From NCBI GenBank assembly GCA_031761405.1, contig JASEVX010000006.1:24830802-24894801 (forward strand): a stretch of DNA of 64,000 nucleotides, read 5' to 3'. This DNA is from Serripes groenlandicus (lineage: Eukaryota > Mollusca > Bivalvia > Cardiida > Cardiidae). A program made the translations under genes and the position numbers. Shown piece by piece: positions 43,965-57,016 of the stretch; position 1 is the first letter of the stretch, and the number at the start of each line of letters is the position of its first letter. The notes under the pieces are model-generated. The model did not search any database and was not told the origin of the DNA. It saw only the letters and a program-made list of their open reading frames with translations.

Positions 43965-44177
43965 CACATACAGAGGCTTTATCATGCCTCTGCATCACTC
44001 AACATTTGAAAACAGTGTGACAAAAGAAGAAAATGCAGTAATGAGCAATGTATCCTTTTGCCAAAATGTTTTGAGCTCTTTTCAAGTATTATACTTTCAT
44101 TTACAGATATATTTCATATTTTGCAAACGTTTTCAAAGTCGTCTGCTGCAGATCTGTTGTATGTCGAAAAGGGTTAA
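43965..44177. mobile_element. CTGCAGCAGACGAC inverted-repeat element, diverged
   Basis: 'catgcctctgcatcactc', 'gtgacaaaagaagaaaatgc', 'aaagtcgtctgctgcagatc', 'cgaaaagggttaaa'. Confidence 0.65.
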
Positions 44178-44282
44178 AACAAACAAATGACACCATTACA
44201 CCTACTTACATATGAGTCCTGTAAAACGAAATCCGAAAGAATATCTACCGAAAACTCTAAACTCATCCATGCATGAAGTTCC

Positions 44283-45290
44283 ATCCGAGTTATTGACGCC
44301 GTGCGGAAGCGCGGTGTCAGTATTAATTAAAGTCATGAACTTCAATTTGACCTAGTGACCTACTCTTTGACCCAACATGACCCATGTTAGGACTTGACCT
44401 AGATATCATCAAGAAAAACATTCTGATAAAGTTTCAACATGCTCAAGCTAAAAATGACCCATATTCAAACTTGACCTACATATCATTTAGATAGAATTCT
44501 GACCAAATTTCAAGCTGCTCTAGCCCAAAAAGATGCTTCTACAGAGTGAACAAGATTTTCTTTCAATTTGGCCAAGTGACCTTGTTTCTGACCCAATGTG
44601 ACCAATATTCGAACTTGACCTGGATATTATTAATACAAACATATTGACACAATTTCTAACTGCTGAAACAAAAATAGCGGCCTCTATAGTGTTAACAAGC
44701 TTTTCCTTCAATTTGACCTAGTGACCTACTTTTTGACCAATCATTAGCCATGTTCGAACTTGATATACATATCATCAAGAAAAACATTCTGATAAAGTTT
44801 CAACATGCTCAAGCTAAAAATGCAGTATCCAGAGTGTTAACAAGATTTTCCTTCAATTTGGCCTAGCGACCTAGTTTTTAACCCGGCATGACCCATATTC
44901 AAACTTGACCTAGATATCATTTAGATAGAACTCTAACCAAATTTCAAGCTGCTGTAGCCAAAAAAGTTGCTTCTACAGACTTAACAAGATTTTCTTTCAA
45001 TTTAGCCTAGTGACCTAGTTTCTGACCCAATGTGACCCATATTCGAACTTGACCTACATATCATCAAGACAAACATTCTGATAACGTTTCAACTTGCTCA
45101 AGTTGAAAATAAGGCCTCTAGAGTGTAAACAAAATGTTCCTTCAATTTGACCTAGTGACCTAGTTTTTTACCTCAAATGGCCCAGTTTAAAACTTGTCCA
45201 AAACTTGATGGAGATGAATGTTCTGATAAACGTTCATGAAGATCCGATGCAAAATGTAGCCTGTAAAGTGTTAACAAGGGAAAATGTTGA
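44283..45290 (+). repeat. 144-bp 'gacctagtgacctag' repeat block
   Basis: About six units with 'tgacctagtgacctagtttttgaccc' phrases at 44349, 44570, 44717, 44862, 45005 and 45149 (last four spaced 143-145 bp). It starts with the GACGCCG hairpin (44295) and ends 'aaaatgttgacgatgcacga'. An inverted relative is at 54.3-55.8 kb. Confidence 0.9.
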
Positions 45291-45467
45291 CGATGCACGA
45301 CAGCCGTATTTCCGTATTTATCATTACATGGATGTTTTCAAAAGGTTTTTGAGCTACCCGCTTTCAAGCTACTCGTTTTCCATATATTTAAAAAGAAACA
45401 TTTAAGATCCTTATGTCTAACTTAAATTTCTAAATATGTATACAACTTCATGGATTAAAACTTTACA

Positions 45468-46268
45468 TTGTTTACGTTTACTTGTATAATATACAATTCA
45501 TACGGCAGCAACCTAAGTAAAGGATGCACAGTTCTTATTAACAAAAACCTAGAATATGATATAATAAAATGTATTTCTGATCCAAACGGTCGTTATATTT
45601 TGCTAAATATCACACTTGATTTGATAACTTATACCTTAATCAATATTTATGCAAACAATAATCTTAAAGAATGAAACAAATTGTTCAACACAATAAACAT
45701 ATTCATCAACAATAATGCACAGGGTGCGTTAATAGTAGGAGGTGATATGAATGACACACTGACAAACAATGACAGTCAAGACATGATATAAAAAAATCCG
45801 TAAAAACAGTAAAATCATTAACATATTTAATAAAGAATAATCAACTATGTGACATATGGAGATAATTTAACCCTGAAAAACAACAATATATATGGAAAAG
45901 AACATCGAATTCAGATAAAAAGCAGGATAGATTTTTGGCTAATTGACTGTTCTATGGTGCCTTTAATACTCAATTCAGATATTAGACCAGCATGTATAAA
46001 ATACACCGATCACTTAGCAATATCTTTAAAACTTGCAAACCAATCTCAGCGTGGACCGGGATATTGGAAATTTAACAATTCATGCTTAACTGAAACCGAA
46101 TATACTGAATTCATGACTGATTCTTTAAAAACATTATTATTATAAAACAATAAATTAGGTTTGCAAGCACAATGGGAATTATTAAAAATAGATATAAGAG
46201 AAAAATCTATTGCATATGGACAAATAAAAACCAAAGTTAGAAAGAATAAAATACAAACGTTAAATAGT
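45468..46268 (+). mobile_element. Non-LTR retrotransposon fragment: endonuclease domain
   Basis: Broken frames with the features of an apurinic-type endonuclease of L1-like elements: SKGCTVLINKNLEYDIIKCI, YTLINIYANN, VGGDMNDTL (usual GGDFN), SRIDFWLID and TDHLAISLKL, then GPGYWKFNNSCL. In-frame stops near 45672, 45789 and 46143. Reverse transcriptase absent. It stops abruptly where a SINE begins. Confidence 0.8.
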
Positions 46269-46269
46269 C

Positions 46270-46575
46270 ATCGGTAGGGATATCTAAGGAACATTCCTAG
46301 TTTGTCCTTGGATCTAGAGGTCAAGAGTTCGAACCCCGGCTCTGTCATTCCTTCATTCTTCCCGATGATTGATAAATGGTATTGTAACTAGCGCAATTCG
46401 TCTTCCACCAATGAACTAACTAATCTATGCGGAAAGGTAACCAGTTACCTGAGCATAATGTTATGGGGAGAACTGGAGCGAGAAACCCAAGATAAACACT
46501 TTATATGAGCTGGCCGCCATGATATAACTGAAATATCGTTCAAAACGTCGTAAACCATCGATCAATCAACCTTTG
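46270..46575 (+). repeat. SINE family I with tRNA-like head
   Basis: 'ggatctagaggtcaagagtt' + B box 'gttcgaaccccggct', body 'gattgataaatggtattgta', tail 'gctggccgccatgatataac' and 'atcgatcaatcaa'. It abuts the endonuclease fragment. Confidence 0.8.
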
Positions 46576-48098
46576 TCCTCGGGTCTAAATATAATTGATG
46601 ATTAATTCAATACTAATGTGTAGTCTGAATCTCACAGAACCATTTGAACCTGTTAATAACATCGTTAATAATTCACCAAACATGATTTAAAACCATTTAT
46701 CACATGTCTATTATCTTTTTTTTTAATGCGTTTACCAAACGAAACGGTATTGATTGTGTTACAAAGCGTTAACTCGTTCCCTCATATAGACGCTGACTAT
46801 GTTTCCACGTCATGTTAGCACAGACCAGCGATATAAGACAGTGAGACGCATATGTGATGAGTGACCACAACAGTGGCATTCTACATGACAACTATCATGA
46901 TTTTTCGCGAATCAAATCCAGCAGATGTATCGTCCCGAAGAGGCGGACCTCTTCGGTAGAGGACCATGCCGGCCTGTACAGACACTAACTGTTTCATATG
47001 TAAGAGTATTACTTTATACCAAAATAAAGTAGGATTACTTTTTTTATCATAAAAAACATTGATAATAGTATTACAAACTTGGATACAAAAATTGATAAAA
47101 AAACTAAGAGTTTCGACAAGAAACCCTTTTAGGACCTCATATTGTTTTCTCGTTAAGTTATGAAATTAGATGAACAAATTGTTCTTCTTATTATGCTTAC
47201 TTCTCTTTTAAAAGAAACTGTTAAATATCAAACTGGTGTTTTCAGGACATATAATGTCTTAAGTCATATCTGCTTAACAAATTATTCGGAGGTGTACCTT
47301 TCTTTTTTCCTATGTTTTATTTCTATTTTTCTTCTTTTTTCTTTTTTTTTCTTGATGTAATCAAAGAGTTTTTCTCCGTGCTGTCAATCGTTTTGAAATA
47401 CTGAAGTGTCCCTTGTTTGGACCTAGTGGTGTGATAGTTTGAGCATGGGTAAAACAACTGAAATACAGTTCTTCAGACAGGGTGAAGGTTGAATATTTAA
47501 CGATCATGTTTTTATTGTTTTAAAAGAAAATAAAGATTCGATGATTGGTCACTTCAGAGCACAACCTGTTCTTGGCATAGAGTCAAGACCGATCTTATTG
47601 AAGAACTGTGTAATGAAAGAAAGCGTGTGCATCAGTCAGAAAAACGCAGATTTGTTCTGTGAAACTCTCTATAATGAAAAGTATAGCATGGATAATTACA
47701 ACTAGGCTATTAAAAAGAAAATTAATTTGCAGAAATTTGGCAAAGGCCTTTTACTTTAAATAGCTTCACTTTAAATAGCCAGAAGAGTGCCTACTTTGCG
47801 TGTTAGGAGTGTAATGGTATCTAGTGTCATTAAAGCATGCACTATAGTTCCATTCCATTATTCACTCTGTGCATTGCTTGATACGAATTGATATATTTAA
47901 AAAGTTTGACAGTGAACTGGATAAAGTTATTGCAATTAACATGCCTTACAATTTTATATGGGTTTAAAACATTACATTTTTTACAACTGGTTTCTGAACA
48001 CATTAATTGTTTTTGAACAGGATGAACCTAGGCCCTAGGTTGTTATAACGAATGTGACACTGGACTGGAGGACACGTCAATGTCACTTTGTGGATAAT
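46576..48098. other. Unassigned intergenic sequence
   Basis: No gene recognised. 'cccgaagaggcggacctcttcggta' near 46934 forms a small hairpin. Confidence 0.4.
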
Positions 48099-48342
48099 TG
48101 GCTTGGCGTGAAACGGTTGTAACTAAAAACCTATTTTGAAAACCCTAGTTTAGGGGTAATTTTGACCGCTTTGTAAACAATGTAAATTTAGGTGCCATTG
48201 CTCAGAACAAGCAATGGGACCTAAATGTCCATTGTTTACCAAGCAAATTGATTTAACGCTTATAAAGACTTTATGGCGAGGTGATTAACCTTGGTAAAAA
48301 AAATACCAATTTTAGTTACAACCGTTTCACGGCAAGCCCTCG
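48099..48342. mobile_element. MITE, CGAGGGCTTGGCGTG family, copy 3
   Basis: Opposite orientation to copies 1 and 2: 'ggcttggcgtgaaacggttg' and 'accgtttcacggcaagccct'. The centre is 'tgccattgctcagaac' / 'aagcaatggga'. Confidence 0.85.
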
Positions 48343-51300
48343 AAATGACAGGAACATGATTATCAACGTTTCATTGGTTGGCAAAGTTAAACATCACTGT
48401 CAACAACTGAACAATCCAATAGTGATACAGATCCATTGTTCTAACTATAATTAAGAACATAATTTGGAAGTACTGGTCAGCCTGTAGTGTTTTTTTAGTT
48501 TTGATACCGATGCTAGACTAGGGGAGTTGTTAGCGCGTGTCTATGTCAATCAATGGGCATACGACTATATGTTTGTGTTCACGGCTTAGTTGCATTTCTG
48601 TAATCATTTGATAAAATATTGTGTTCGGCTGCTCTTGTTACATTCATTTATCACTAATGACTCATGTGTGAAAGATGTCGGCTATGTGCAGAGATAATTG
48701 TATGAACATAAGTACTGTTAAAAACAGTTTAGCGTTTATGCCCGTCTGTTGGAAAAATGTACTTGTCGGCATTTATGTACAGTGAAGGTTTCAAATACCC
48801 TGTCTGTCTGCTCAGTCTTTCAGAATCAACACAAAAATACAAAGTCTTGTAATAACTTTATGTAATTAATATGTGAAAAGTAGATCGTGATCAGACTGTG
48901 CGGACGTACATGCTTTTTATATGATATTATTCACTAAAGTCATCAAGTACCTTTTTTAAAGAATGCGGTATTATATTGTCTTCATTGTATCAATGTTTTT
49001 CGTCTATTAATTATGTATATTTATGTAATTATTATATAGTATGAATTGCTTGTTTGTAATTTCCAGCTATTGTTGAGCAATCATGTAATGTATATGTCAT
49101 TTTCAATTCGTGTTTGTGTTTTTGTAAATATAATGTAATTAGTTTCACTCGATTGAAGCCAGTTGAGATTGTCGATTTACACAGATTGTAGAAGTAATTC
49201 CTTTTAGTGAAAGATACAATTTCAGATAACTTCAGGTGATGGCTCGGTGATTTATTTAGATCAATACCCATGCGTCATCTATCGTCGTTAACTCTCTTTA
49301 TGTTGTCCGTTGTTAACGTTAACCTCTAAACGTCATCTACTCAAACACACTCGGACCAGTTTGCAAGAATTTCACGTGATTGGTCTTTCTAAATTGTATA
49401 ATAATCTAATTTCAATATATAAATTTACTCCGGCATAAGAAAGGCAGATATCCAAAAACTATACAATACTTCTTCTATGAATATGCTTGTCTAATTTCCA
49501 AATAACTTGATATAAATGTTCCTCGGTCACCATTGAAAGAAATGACCTTAAAAGTGCATTTAAATAGGGAAATAATTACCACACTTAAAATTCTTCTCCT
49601 AGGAAAGAGTTTATCTGATGTTAAAACCATATTGATTGATTCAAAAGCAAGACTACCAGGCAGCATACGAAAATTGGTTAAATATAACACTTAAACATGC
49701 ATGTCTTGAATCTGCTTGTCTGATTTCAAGATAATTTGGTAGAAATGTTCCTTGCCTGACCCTCCTCAGAACTTTCTAAAACATATAGATAGGATTACAA
49801 TACGGCTATCAGGGGCTAGTTAACCATGCTATTTTTGCCATATTTCTTGTATTTCTTACTTTTTTACATCTCACTTGAACTTTACTGATATGATGTTTTA
49901 AAAGCATTATTAAATGCTTGCAGTTCAATTAGATGCTTTCTGACATTAGGTTCCATACATATTTCTGTCTATACCATTATCCAGGAGATCGATTTAGGGT
50001 CATTTTGGTCCTCTTGTAATTGCTACATTTTCTGTCAACAGACGCTACCAAATGTGGAATGTGGTGTTGTGATTTTCTTTTCTCTCTTGTTGAACTTATG
50101 TTTTCTTTACAAAAAGGAATGTTTCGTCTATAACTCTTTCCTGCCACTTACAACATATATGCTGCAGACGATTTTAAAATCAGCAAAGATTCATCTGCTG
50201 CAATTACATCAACATATGACTGAGGTTGGGAAAGAGTTAACTGCAATGGTGTAACATATTCAAAGACTTTGTACCCCATTTGATTATTTCTATTACATTT
50301 TTACTACTATGATCGATACTTAAGACCAATGGATTTCAAGAAAGGGCTTGATATTTAGATTAGTAATTATTCCAGGGTCATTAATGCTTCGATTTTAAAT
50401 AATATAAATGCTGCTATTATTTGTTCTTATTTTGATCGCTATGGGTCGGTTCCTATTTTCTTCTCTTAACTTACTGGTTTAACACGACAAATCGCATTGT
50501 TCCGCTTATTTGCAGATAATTAGTCGCCGGGCAGAAGCCCGAGACTTATGTTTTTAATAGCTTTTCGGAAATGACATGGGAGGACGAGTTATTATTAGAT
50601 TATTTTTTTTTAAATGTCTTGAACATATTACATTTGCGTTTGTTTAAAAACACTAAGTTATGACACATCTAAAATGAAATAAATATTCCGATGTTTTAAG
50701 TATTTGCAGTTTCTTTATTTTGACTCGCATTTACGTTTGTTTTTTTTATTATTTACGAAGACAAAACAGTCCCTATTAGACATGCAGCAAACTGTTATGT
50801 GTCAATATCGAGATAACAATCACGTCGAATTCTCCTTTTAATAGCAATTTTAACTTACTGAATGTTATTTTCATGTTCAAAGAGAGTCTTGATTTGTGAA
50901 GAATGCATTTGATATTTTTTATCCATGTATATCTAAAATATGAACTGTTTCTAAGCTAAAACTGTTGATCAAGTGACTAGCGAATACCGACGGCGTAGAT
51001 CAATCTCCTTTGCAGATAGCCGTTCTTTACACTCACTTACAAATAGTTAATTATAGGTGATTTAGAACGTTTATTTGGTTCGAAACAAATGAAGAAAAGA
51101 ACAAACTGGGATAAAACTGGTTTAAATAGAAAAATAATTTTGAATGAACACTCTCTGCCTATAAATAGAGTGTAAAGAACGACAACTCCGCGAAGAAGAA
51201 TGGTTTACGAATCGAGTCTTTCGTACAAAATATATCGTCCTTGACAATTTTAAATGTGTCATAAGATTACCTACAGGCATTTTGATTGCGATCTGCATAT

Positions 51301-51590
51301 TGTTATGCATCATTGACACAAGGGCGCTCATTATAATATAATTTTAAAACATGAGTAGTTTGTTATTTTCTTTATAAAAAAGGAAAAAAAGAATTACAGT
51401 AAATTAACAGTTCAGTTTATGTTCGAATTTAAGTTTGAAATTATACAACAATTTCAATGAAATTTAACTGTTTAGCTGATATCATATATATAAATATTGG
51501 ACTACATTTTAACATTTGTCAAAGTATGATATAATTTGGATGCCAAGCTAATATCATTTTGAGAAAAATAGAAAGCTCATGTCTTCAGCG
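48343..51590. other. Unassigned intergenic sequence
   Basis: No gene recognised. 'gcttgtct(a/g)atttc(c/a)a..ataa(c/t)tt(g)' occurs at about 49483 and 49711 with a shared 'aaatgttcct', a dispersed repeat pair. A worn CTGCAGCAGACGAC element lies at about 50130-50240, and a repeat end 'gatcgatttagggtcatttt' near 49988. Confidence 0.45.
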
Positions 51591-51639
51591 ATTTAACCCT
51601 TTTCTCATTGTTTTAAAAGTAGATTGCTGCAGAGGTGTC

Positions 51640-52040
51640 CAATGTTACCTTTAATACGAAAAAAAACCATGAATGGGTTTTTTCGCTTATAGTTAACAGG
51701 TGTGAGATTTTTTTTTTTTTTTTTTTTTCAATAACCCATGAAGCTTTCTGAAATGAAACTGGAAAAATCCATGGGGGCCGCCATTTTGGATATGTATAAA
51801 AAGCAGACGTAAAACACACATTGAAAATTATTGACGGCTTTTTAATCATTTTTTTTAAAATCGGTATTTTGGATATGTACAAAATGAGCAGAAAAACACG
51901 GATTGAAAATTATTGTCGTCTTTTTAATCATTTTTTTTAAAATCGATTTTTGAGTATGTAAAAAATGAGACGAAAAACACGGATTGAACATTATTGTCGT
52001 CTTTTTATTCCCTTTTTTTTTTTTAAATCGATATTTAAGA
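51640..52040. repeat. 81-bp tandem repeat, about 3.5 copies
   Basis: 'gattgaaaattattgtcgtc' + 'tttttaatcattttttttaa' recurs at about 51821, 51902 and 51984 with 'gcagaaaaacacgg' before it. Poly-T tracts vary in length. Confidence 0.8.
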
Positions 52041-53965
52041 TCATTTAAGTGCTGTGTTATGTGGGAATTAACATTTGTACGAAAAGTTAAAAATAAATGG
52101 AACTCTGTAAGAAATATGTTTTCCCGTTTGTCAAAAAATCGACAGCATTAACCTTCTACGCCCGAACTTAAATTTTGACTGTATCATAGCCAAAGAAGGA
52201 CGTGACGTCATTTCCGTAACACTTCATCTTGGCGTAACGTCAATGGAGCGATGTCGTTTCCCGCAAAAAATGTGGTATCAACATGAAAGACCCAAAATTC
52301 CTATGCATGAGCTATTGACTCACTCATTCAAAGTATAATTATTTATCAAACATTGTGGCAAAAGCATAACTTTCTCATAAGGAGCAATTGTTCTTTAGGC
52401 GACAATCTTTTCCTAAATCGTCTGTTGCAAAGGCCTCAGAAACCATCTCTAATAGGGAAATGGTTTAGCAGAAATGTGACCATTTACATCATTTGTTCCA
52501 GTCATATTGACTGGTTGAAAAAGGCAGTCGCCAAGTGGCATCAGAAAAGGGCTGATCTATTTGCTTCTTTACCATAATGCAGGTGATCGATTTAGGATCA
52601 TCTTGGCCCTCATGTTTTATCCTCGTTCATTATAAATGTATTCCTTGATTTTCTGAAAGTCTTTACTTTATTATTTTCTGTTCGTAATAATAGACGAGAG
52701 CAATACGAATTCCAAATATGTTTTGATAATGCAAGAAACATGACATTAACATTATTATTGTCTAGTCAATTACTCATAAATCCCTTTTTATGGCCAAAGT
52801 ATGCTCTTTAATTTTTGTTTATAATTATCTTGCGGTTTTTTCGTAAATAGGTAGTACCTATATATATATTAGGGGAAAAGTAAAATGACGTGCTATTGCA
52901 TGCAAATCATAAATTGTCTGTTTTGTGGTTTAATTGATAAATAATGAAATTCAATTATTCTGACAAACATCTTGAAAAGTGTATGTGGAATTCACAAATC
53001 TTATAATTATTCCTTAATGAAAGCACTGTATACATACTAAGACTTATGATTGGCAAGATTACTCATTTCCATTACTGTGTATGTTCAACCTACCTTAGAA
53101 TGGAGATTGATAATAAACAATGAAAGACTTCAATTATATTTCAATGAAGGACATTCACTTCGTTGACAAAAAAATGAAAGTTACGATACATATTCACAAG
53201 ACCCCAACCCTGATGTTCCAATATGCCCCTCAGTTGATAACTGTTTTTTCAACTACTATAATGTAAGTGTAATGTATAACTGCAGTATGGATTTCCAGCG
53301 ACATTGATGCGTTGCATCAACTTGCTCTTGTAATTGCTAGAGCTTGAAACTAAAATAATCACCAAACGCCATATTTTCCATTTTATTCAAACAGAACAAT
53401 TGCTCTCTTGTGTGCGATATATTGCATTATGTAATTGAGTATGCATGTAGTTTAGGTATCGGCGTCTGTTTACCTTGTATACTAAGATGTATACAAGCCT
53501 TATATTGGAAAATGTACTTTTCTTATCCTTCTCACCATCTCACTCGGAGATTATTGAAGACTTTGAAAAACAAAGATGTGTATTAATATTTACAATTTGA
53601 AACGTAAATCAATGTCCTTGTGGAGGAAAGGTATAACGGTTTTGCCTGTATTTTTCATAACGAGCCAAATAATAATAATGTTTAGGTGTCATAACAATTT
53701 TGAGATATATTCATTTTTTGTTCCCCTGAAAATGAAGTTTTAATGAGTTTGTATATGCTATGTATCCATATAAACTTAAATGTGAAAGTTACAAGTCAGA
53801 ATTAGTAACAAAATGAAATATGTTATTTTACATTTGATAACATCAATAACTTTCAGGAAGAGGTTTTGGTAGTAAGGTTTGCTGCTGTGTTGAGCAGCAC
53901 TTAAATAATAATTTCCCTATTTAAAGTGAACAAGATGATAACTGTATTATGCTGCATTATATTTG
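52041..53965. other. Unassigned intergenic sequence
   Basis: No gene recognised. A worn inverted-repeat element lies near 52350-52470, and a dispersed repeat end 'gatcgatttaggatcatctt' near 52585. Confidence 0.4.
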
Positions 53966-53970
53966 CTACA

Positions 53971-54246
53971 TATATATGAGCCGTTCCACGAGAAAACCAA
54001 CATTATTGACTCTGCGTAATGTATCGACCCAGATCAGCCTGCGCAGTCCGCGCATGCTAACCCAGGCCGACACATTCCGTCCCAGGGGGATAAAGTTATA
54101 GAGTAATGATTCCTGAAAACAGAAAAACCACAGGAGGCGAAAAGTGTCTGTCCGGGTTAGTCTGTGCGGCATGCTTAGGCTGACCCGGGTCGATACATTA
54201 CGCAGAGTAAATAATGTTGGTTTTCTCGTGGAACGGCTCATATATA
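53971..54246. mobile_element. MITE, GAGCCGTTCCACGAG family, copy F (best ends)
   Basis: The ends 'tatatgagccgttccacgag' and 'ctcgtggaacggctcatata' are perfect reverse complements for at least 30 bp. The TATATA on both sides may be the target duplication. Confidence 0.9.
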
Positions 54247-54307
54247 AATTGGACGTTCATCAGTATAAACGTTACTGAGAGTGGAGTCTCGATAATTATT
54301 CAAACCG

Positions 54308-55826
54308 CTCGTCCGTCGTCAACATTTGCTTGTTAACATTCTAGAAGCAACATTTTGCATCCAGTCATTTTGAAAGTTTATCAGAAAATACATCTCCATC
54401 AAATCTAGGTCAAGTTCGAAACTGGGTCATGAGGGGTTACAAACTAGATCACTAGATCAAATTAAATGAAAATCTTGTTCGCATGTTTAACTTGAGCATG
54501 TTGAAACTTTGTCAGAATGTTTCTCTCAGTGATACCTAGGCCAAGTTCGAATATAGGTCATGTTGGGTTAAAAACTAGGTCACTAGGCCAATTTGAAGGA
54601 AAATCTCGTTAACACTAGCGGTCGCAATTGTCTTAATAATATCTAGGTCAAGTTCAAATATGGGTCATATCAGAGCAGAAACGAGGTCACTATGCTAAAT
54701 TGAAGTAAAATATTGTTAACCCTGTAGAAGACGCATTGTTTGTTACAGCAGCTTAACATTTGGTCAGAATGTTTATCTTAATGCTATCTATGCCAAGTTT
54801 AAAAATGAGTTATGCCGGGACCATAACTAGGTCACTAGGTTAAATTAAATGGAAAACTTGTTAACACTCTGGAGGCCGCATTTTTTGCTTCAGCAGCTGG
54901 AATGATTTTCAGAATGTTTGTCAGAATGATATCCTAGGTCAAGTTCGTAACTCGGTCATATTGGGTCAGAAACTAGGTCATTAGACCAAATTGAAGAGAA
55001 ATCTTGTTAACACTCTGGATGGTGCATTTTTAACTTGAGCATGTTGAAACTTTATCAGAATGTTTCTCTTGATGATATGAAGGTCAAAGTCAAGCATAGG
55101 TCATGTCGGTTCAAAAAGAAGGTCACTAGGTCAAATTGAAGGGCAATCTTGTTAACACTCTAGAGGCCACGATTCTGGCTTCAGCAGCTTTGAAATTTTG
55201 TCAGAATGTTTGTCTTGATAATATGTAGGTCAAGTTCCAATATGGGTCATATTGAAGGAAAATCTTGTTAACTCTGCAAAAGTCACTTTTTTTGCTACAG
55301 CAGCTTGAAATTTGGTCAGAATGTTTATCTGAATTTTATCTAAGTCAAGTTCGAATATAGGTCACTAGGGCAAAATGAAGGGAAATATTGTTAACATTAT
55401 GGATGCTGCACTTTTAATTTGAGCATGTTGAAACTTTATCAGAATGTTTGTCTTGATGATATGTAGGCCAAGTTCGAATATTGGTCATGTCTCTTAAAAA
55501 GTAGGTCACTCGGTCAAATTGAAGAACAATCTTGTTAACACTTTGAAACATTTTTGGCTTGAGCATGTTGAAACTTCGTCAGAATGTTTGTATTCAGGAT
55601 ATCTAAGCTAAATTTGAATATGGATCAGGTCAAGTCAAAAGATAGGTTACTAGGTGAACTTGTAGAACAATCTTGTTAACACTACAGAGATGATCGCAAT
55701 TGTGACTTGAGCAGCTTCAAATATTGTCAGAAAGTTTATCTTGATGATATTGCCATTGGCGCTGAAGGAGTCTTATATAGCCCATTTTCAGGTGAGCGAT
55801 CCAGGGTCTCATGGCCCTCTTGTTTT
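54308..55826 (-). repeat. 144-bp repeat block, inverted relative to 44.3 kb
   Basis: About ten units with 'aggtcactaggtcaaattga' and 'aaatcttgttaacactctgg'. It starts at 'gtccgtcgtcaacatttgct', matching the end of the 44.3-kb block in reverse, and ends at 'caggtgagcgatccagggtc'. Confidence 0.9.
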
Positions 55827-56095
55827 TATTGGTGCTTTGTTAGAACGTCCGCCTGGGGTTGGCAATATCGCGGTTTGATCCACAGTCGGGTCATACATGA
55901 TACTTAGAATTGGCTGTTATGGCTTCCCTTTTTTTTTCACTCAGAATTTAGGGGTAAGCATAACGACTGACTTGCTGGTGTCATGAAAAATGAACCAGTA
56001 ATACAATTGACTTGTCCAAGCAACGCCGTGTTAAAACTGAACAATTGTTAAACATTTCGGAAAACACCAAACAAACAAAACAATCGCAAATGCTC
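55827..56095 (+). repeat. SINE family II, degenerate
   Basis: Head 'tgttagaacgtccgcctggg' with 'gcggtttgatccacagtcgg', body 'gtaagcataacgactgactt', tail 'aacgccgtgttaaaactgaa' and 'caccaaacaaacaaa'. Confidence 0.75.
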
Positions 56096-56577
56096 TTTTC
56101 TTCATAATAACATAACAAATATTCATGTCTCATCCGAATAGATGCTAATATATGTATATCATGCATATGCCTTAAGAATAGATTATTTCAGATAAATCGC
56201 GGCGATAGTACATTTATTCTTGCTTTCCCATGGATGAATCAATATTAAGCTAGGGAATGTACTTCGCCCAAAGACACATTACCATGACCACCTCCCGGGA
56301 AGCGCTTTCTCAAATCACTTTTGCATTGGATCTGCAGAATTTATGCAATACTAGAAGTACTGCTAGTGTTCCTGTTGTTCATGTTATTAAAGAGACCGAG
56401 TGATCGGGTTTGTTTCTGTTTTGTTTTTACATGTTTATCATTTTCATAATTTATCAAAGTTATAGGTGGAAATAACAATATTAATAGAGAAAATATTTCA
56501 TCCGTGTATGCATTGCACCTTGGTTAAATATGTTCTACTTGTAACCGGAAGTGTCATTATCATGCAATACAGGAAAC

Positions 56578-57016
56578 TGTATCGGTGGCGTAATGGTAGA
56601 GCGTCCACTTTGGGGACGGGAGGTATCAGTTTCGATCCCCGGTCGAGGCATACCAAAGACTTTGAAAATGGTAGTACTAGCTGCCCTCCTTGGCGCTCAG
56701 GGTTGCGGGACTATCATCATGACTGACTGGCTTGTGTCAGGATAAATCATTCAGTAATACTGCCCTGTGTTCCATAGTAAACACAACGTAAACACGTTTT
56801 GTCTATGGAGCGGAACGAAACCTACCTGTATTATGCATGTACTCCCGTCAAACAGGTTTGGTTTACCGACTAATGCACGGATTATCGACGAAACCTATAT
56901 AGGTTTCGCAAAACAGGTTTTGGGTTTGGTGACTATGGAACACAGGGCTGGTATCTTACCTAGGAAACAGCGTGATATAACTGAACAATTGTTGAACGCG
57001 GAGTAAAACACCAAAT
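56578..57016 (+). repeat. SINE family II with its own insertion
   Basis: Head 'ggtggcgtaatggtagagcg', B box 'agtttcgatccccggtc', body to 'aatcattcagtaatact'; it resumes at 56949 with 'tggtatcttacctaggaaac' and ends 'gtaaaacaccaaataatcaa'. Confidence 0.85.
56762..56948. mobile_element. 187-bp MITE inside the SINE, 17-bp perfect ends
   Basis: Ends GCCCTGTGTTCCATAGT and ACTATGGAACACAGGGC. It also has inner inverted stretches 'cgaaacctac' / 'taggtttcgc'. No clear target duplication seen. Confidence 0.85.
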
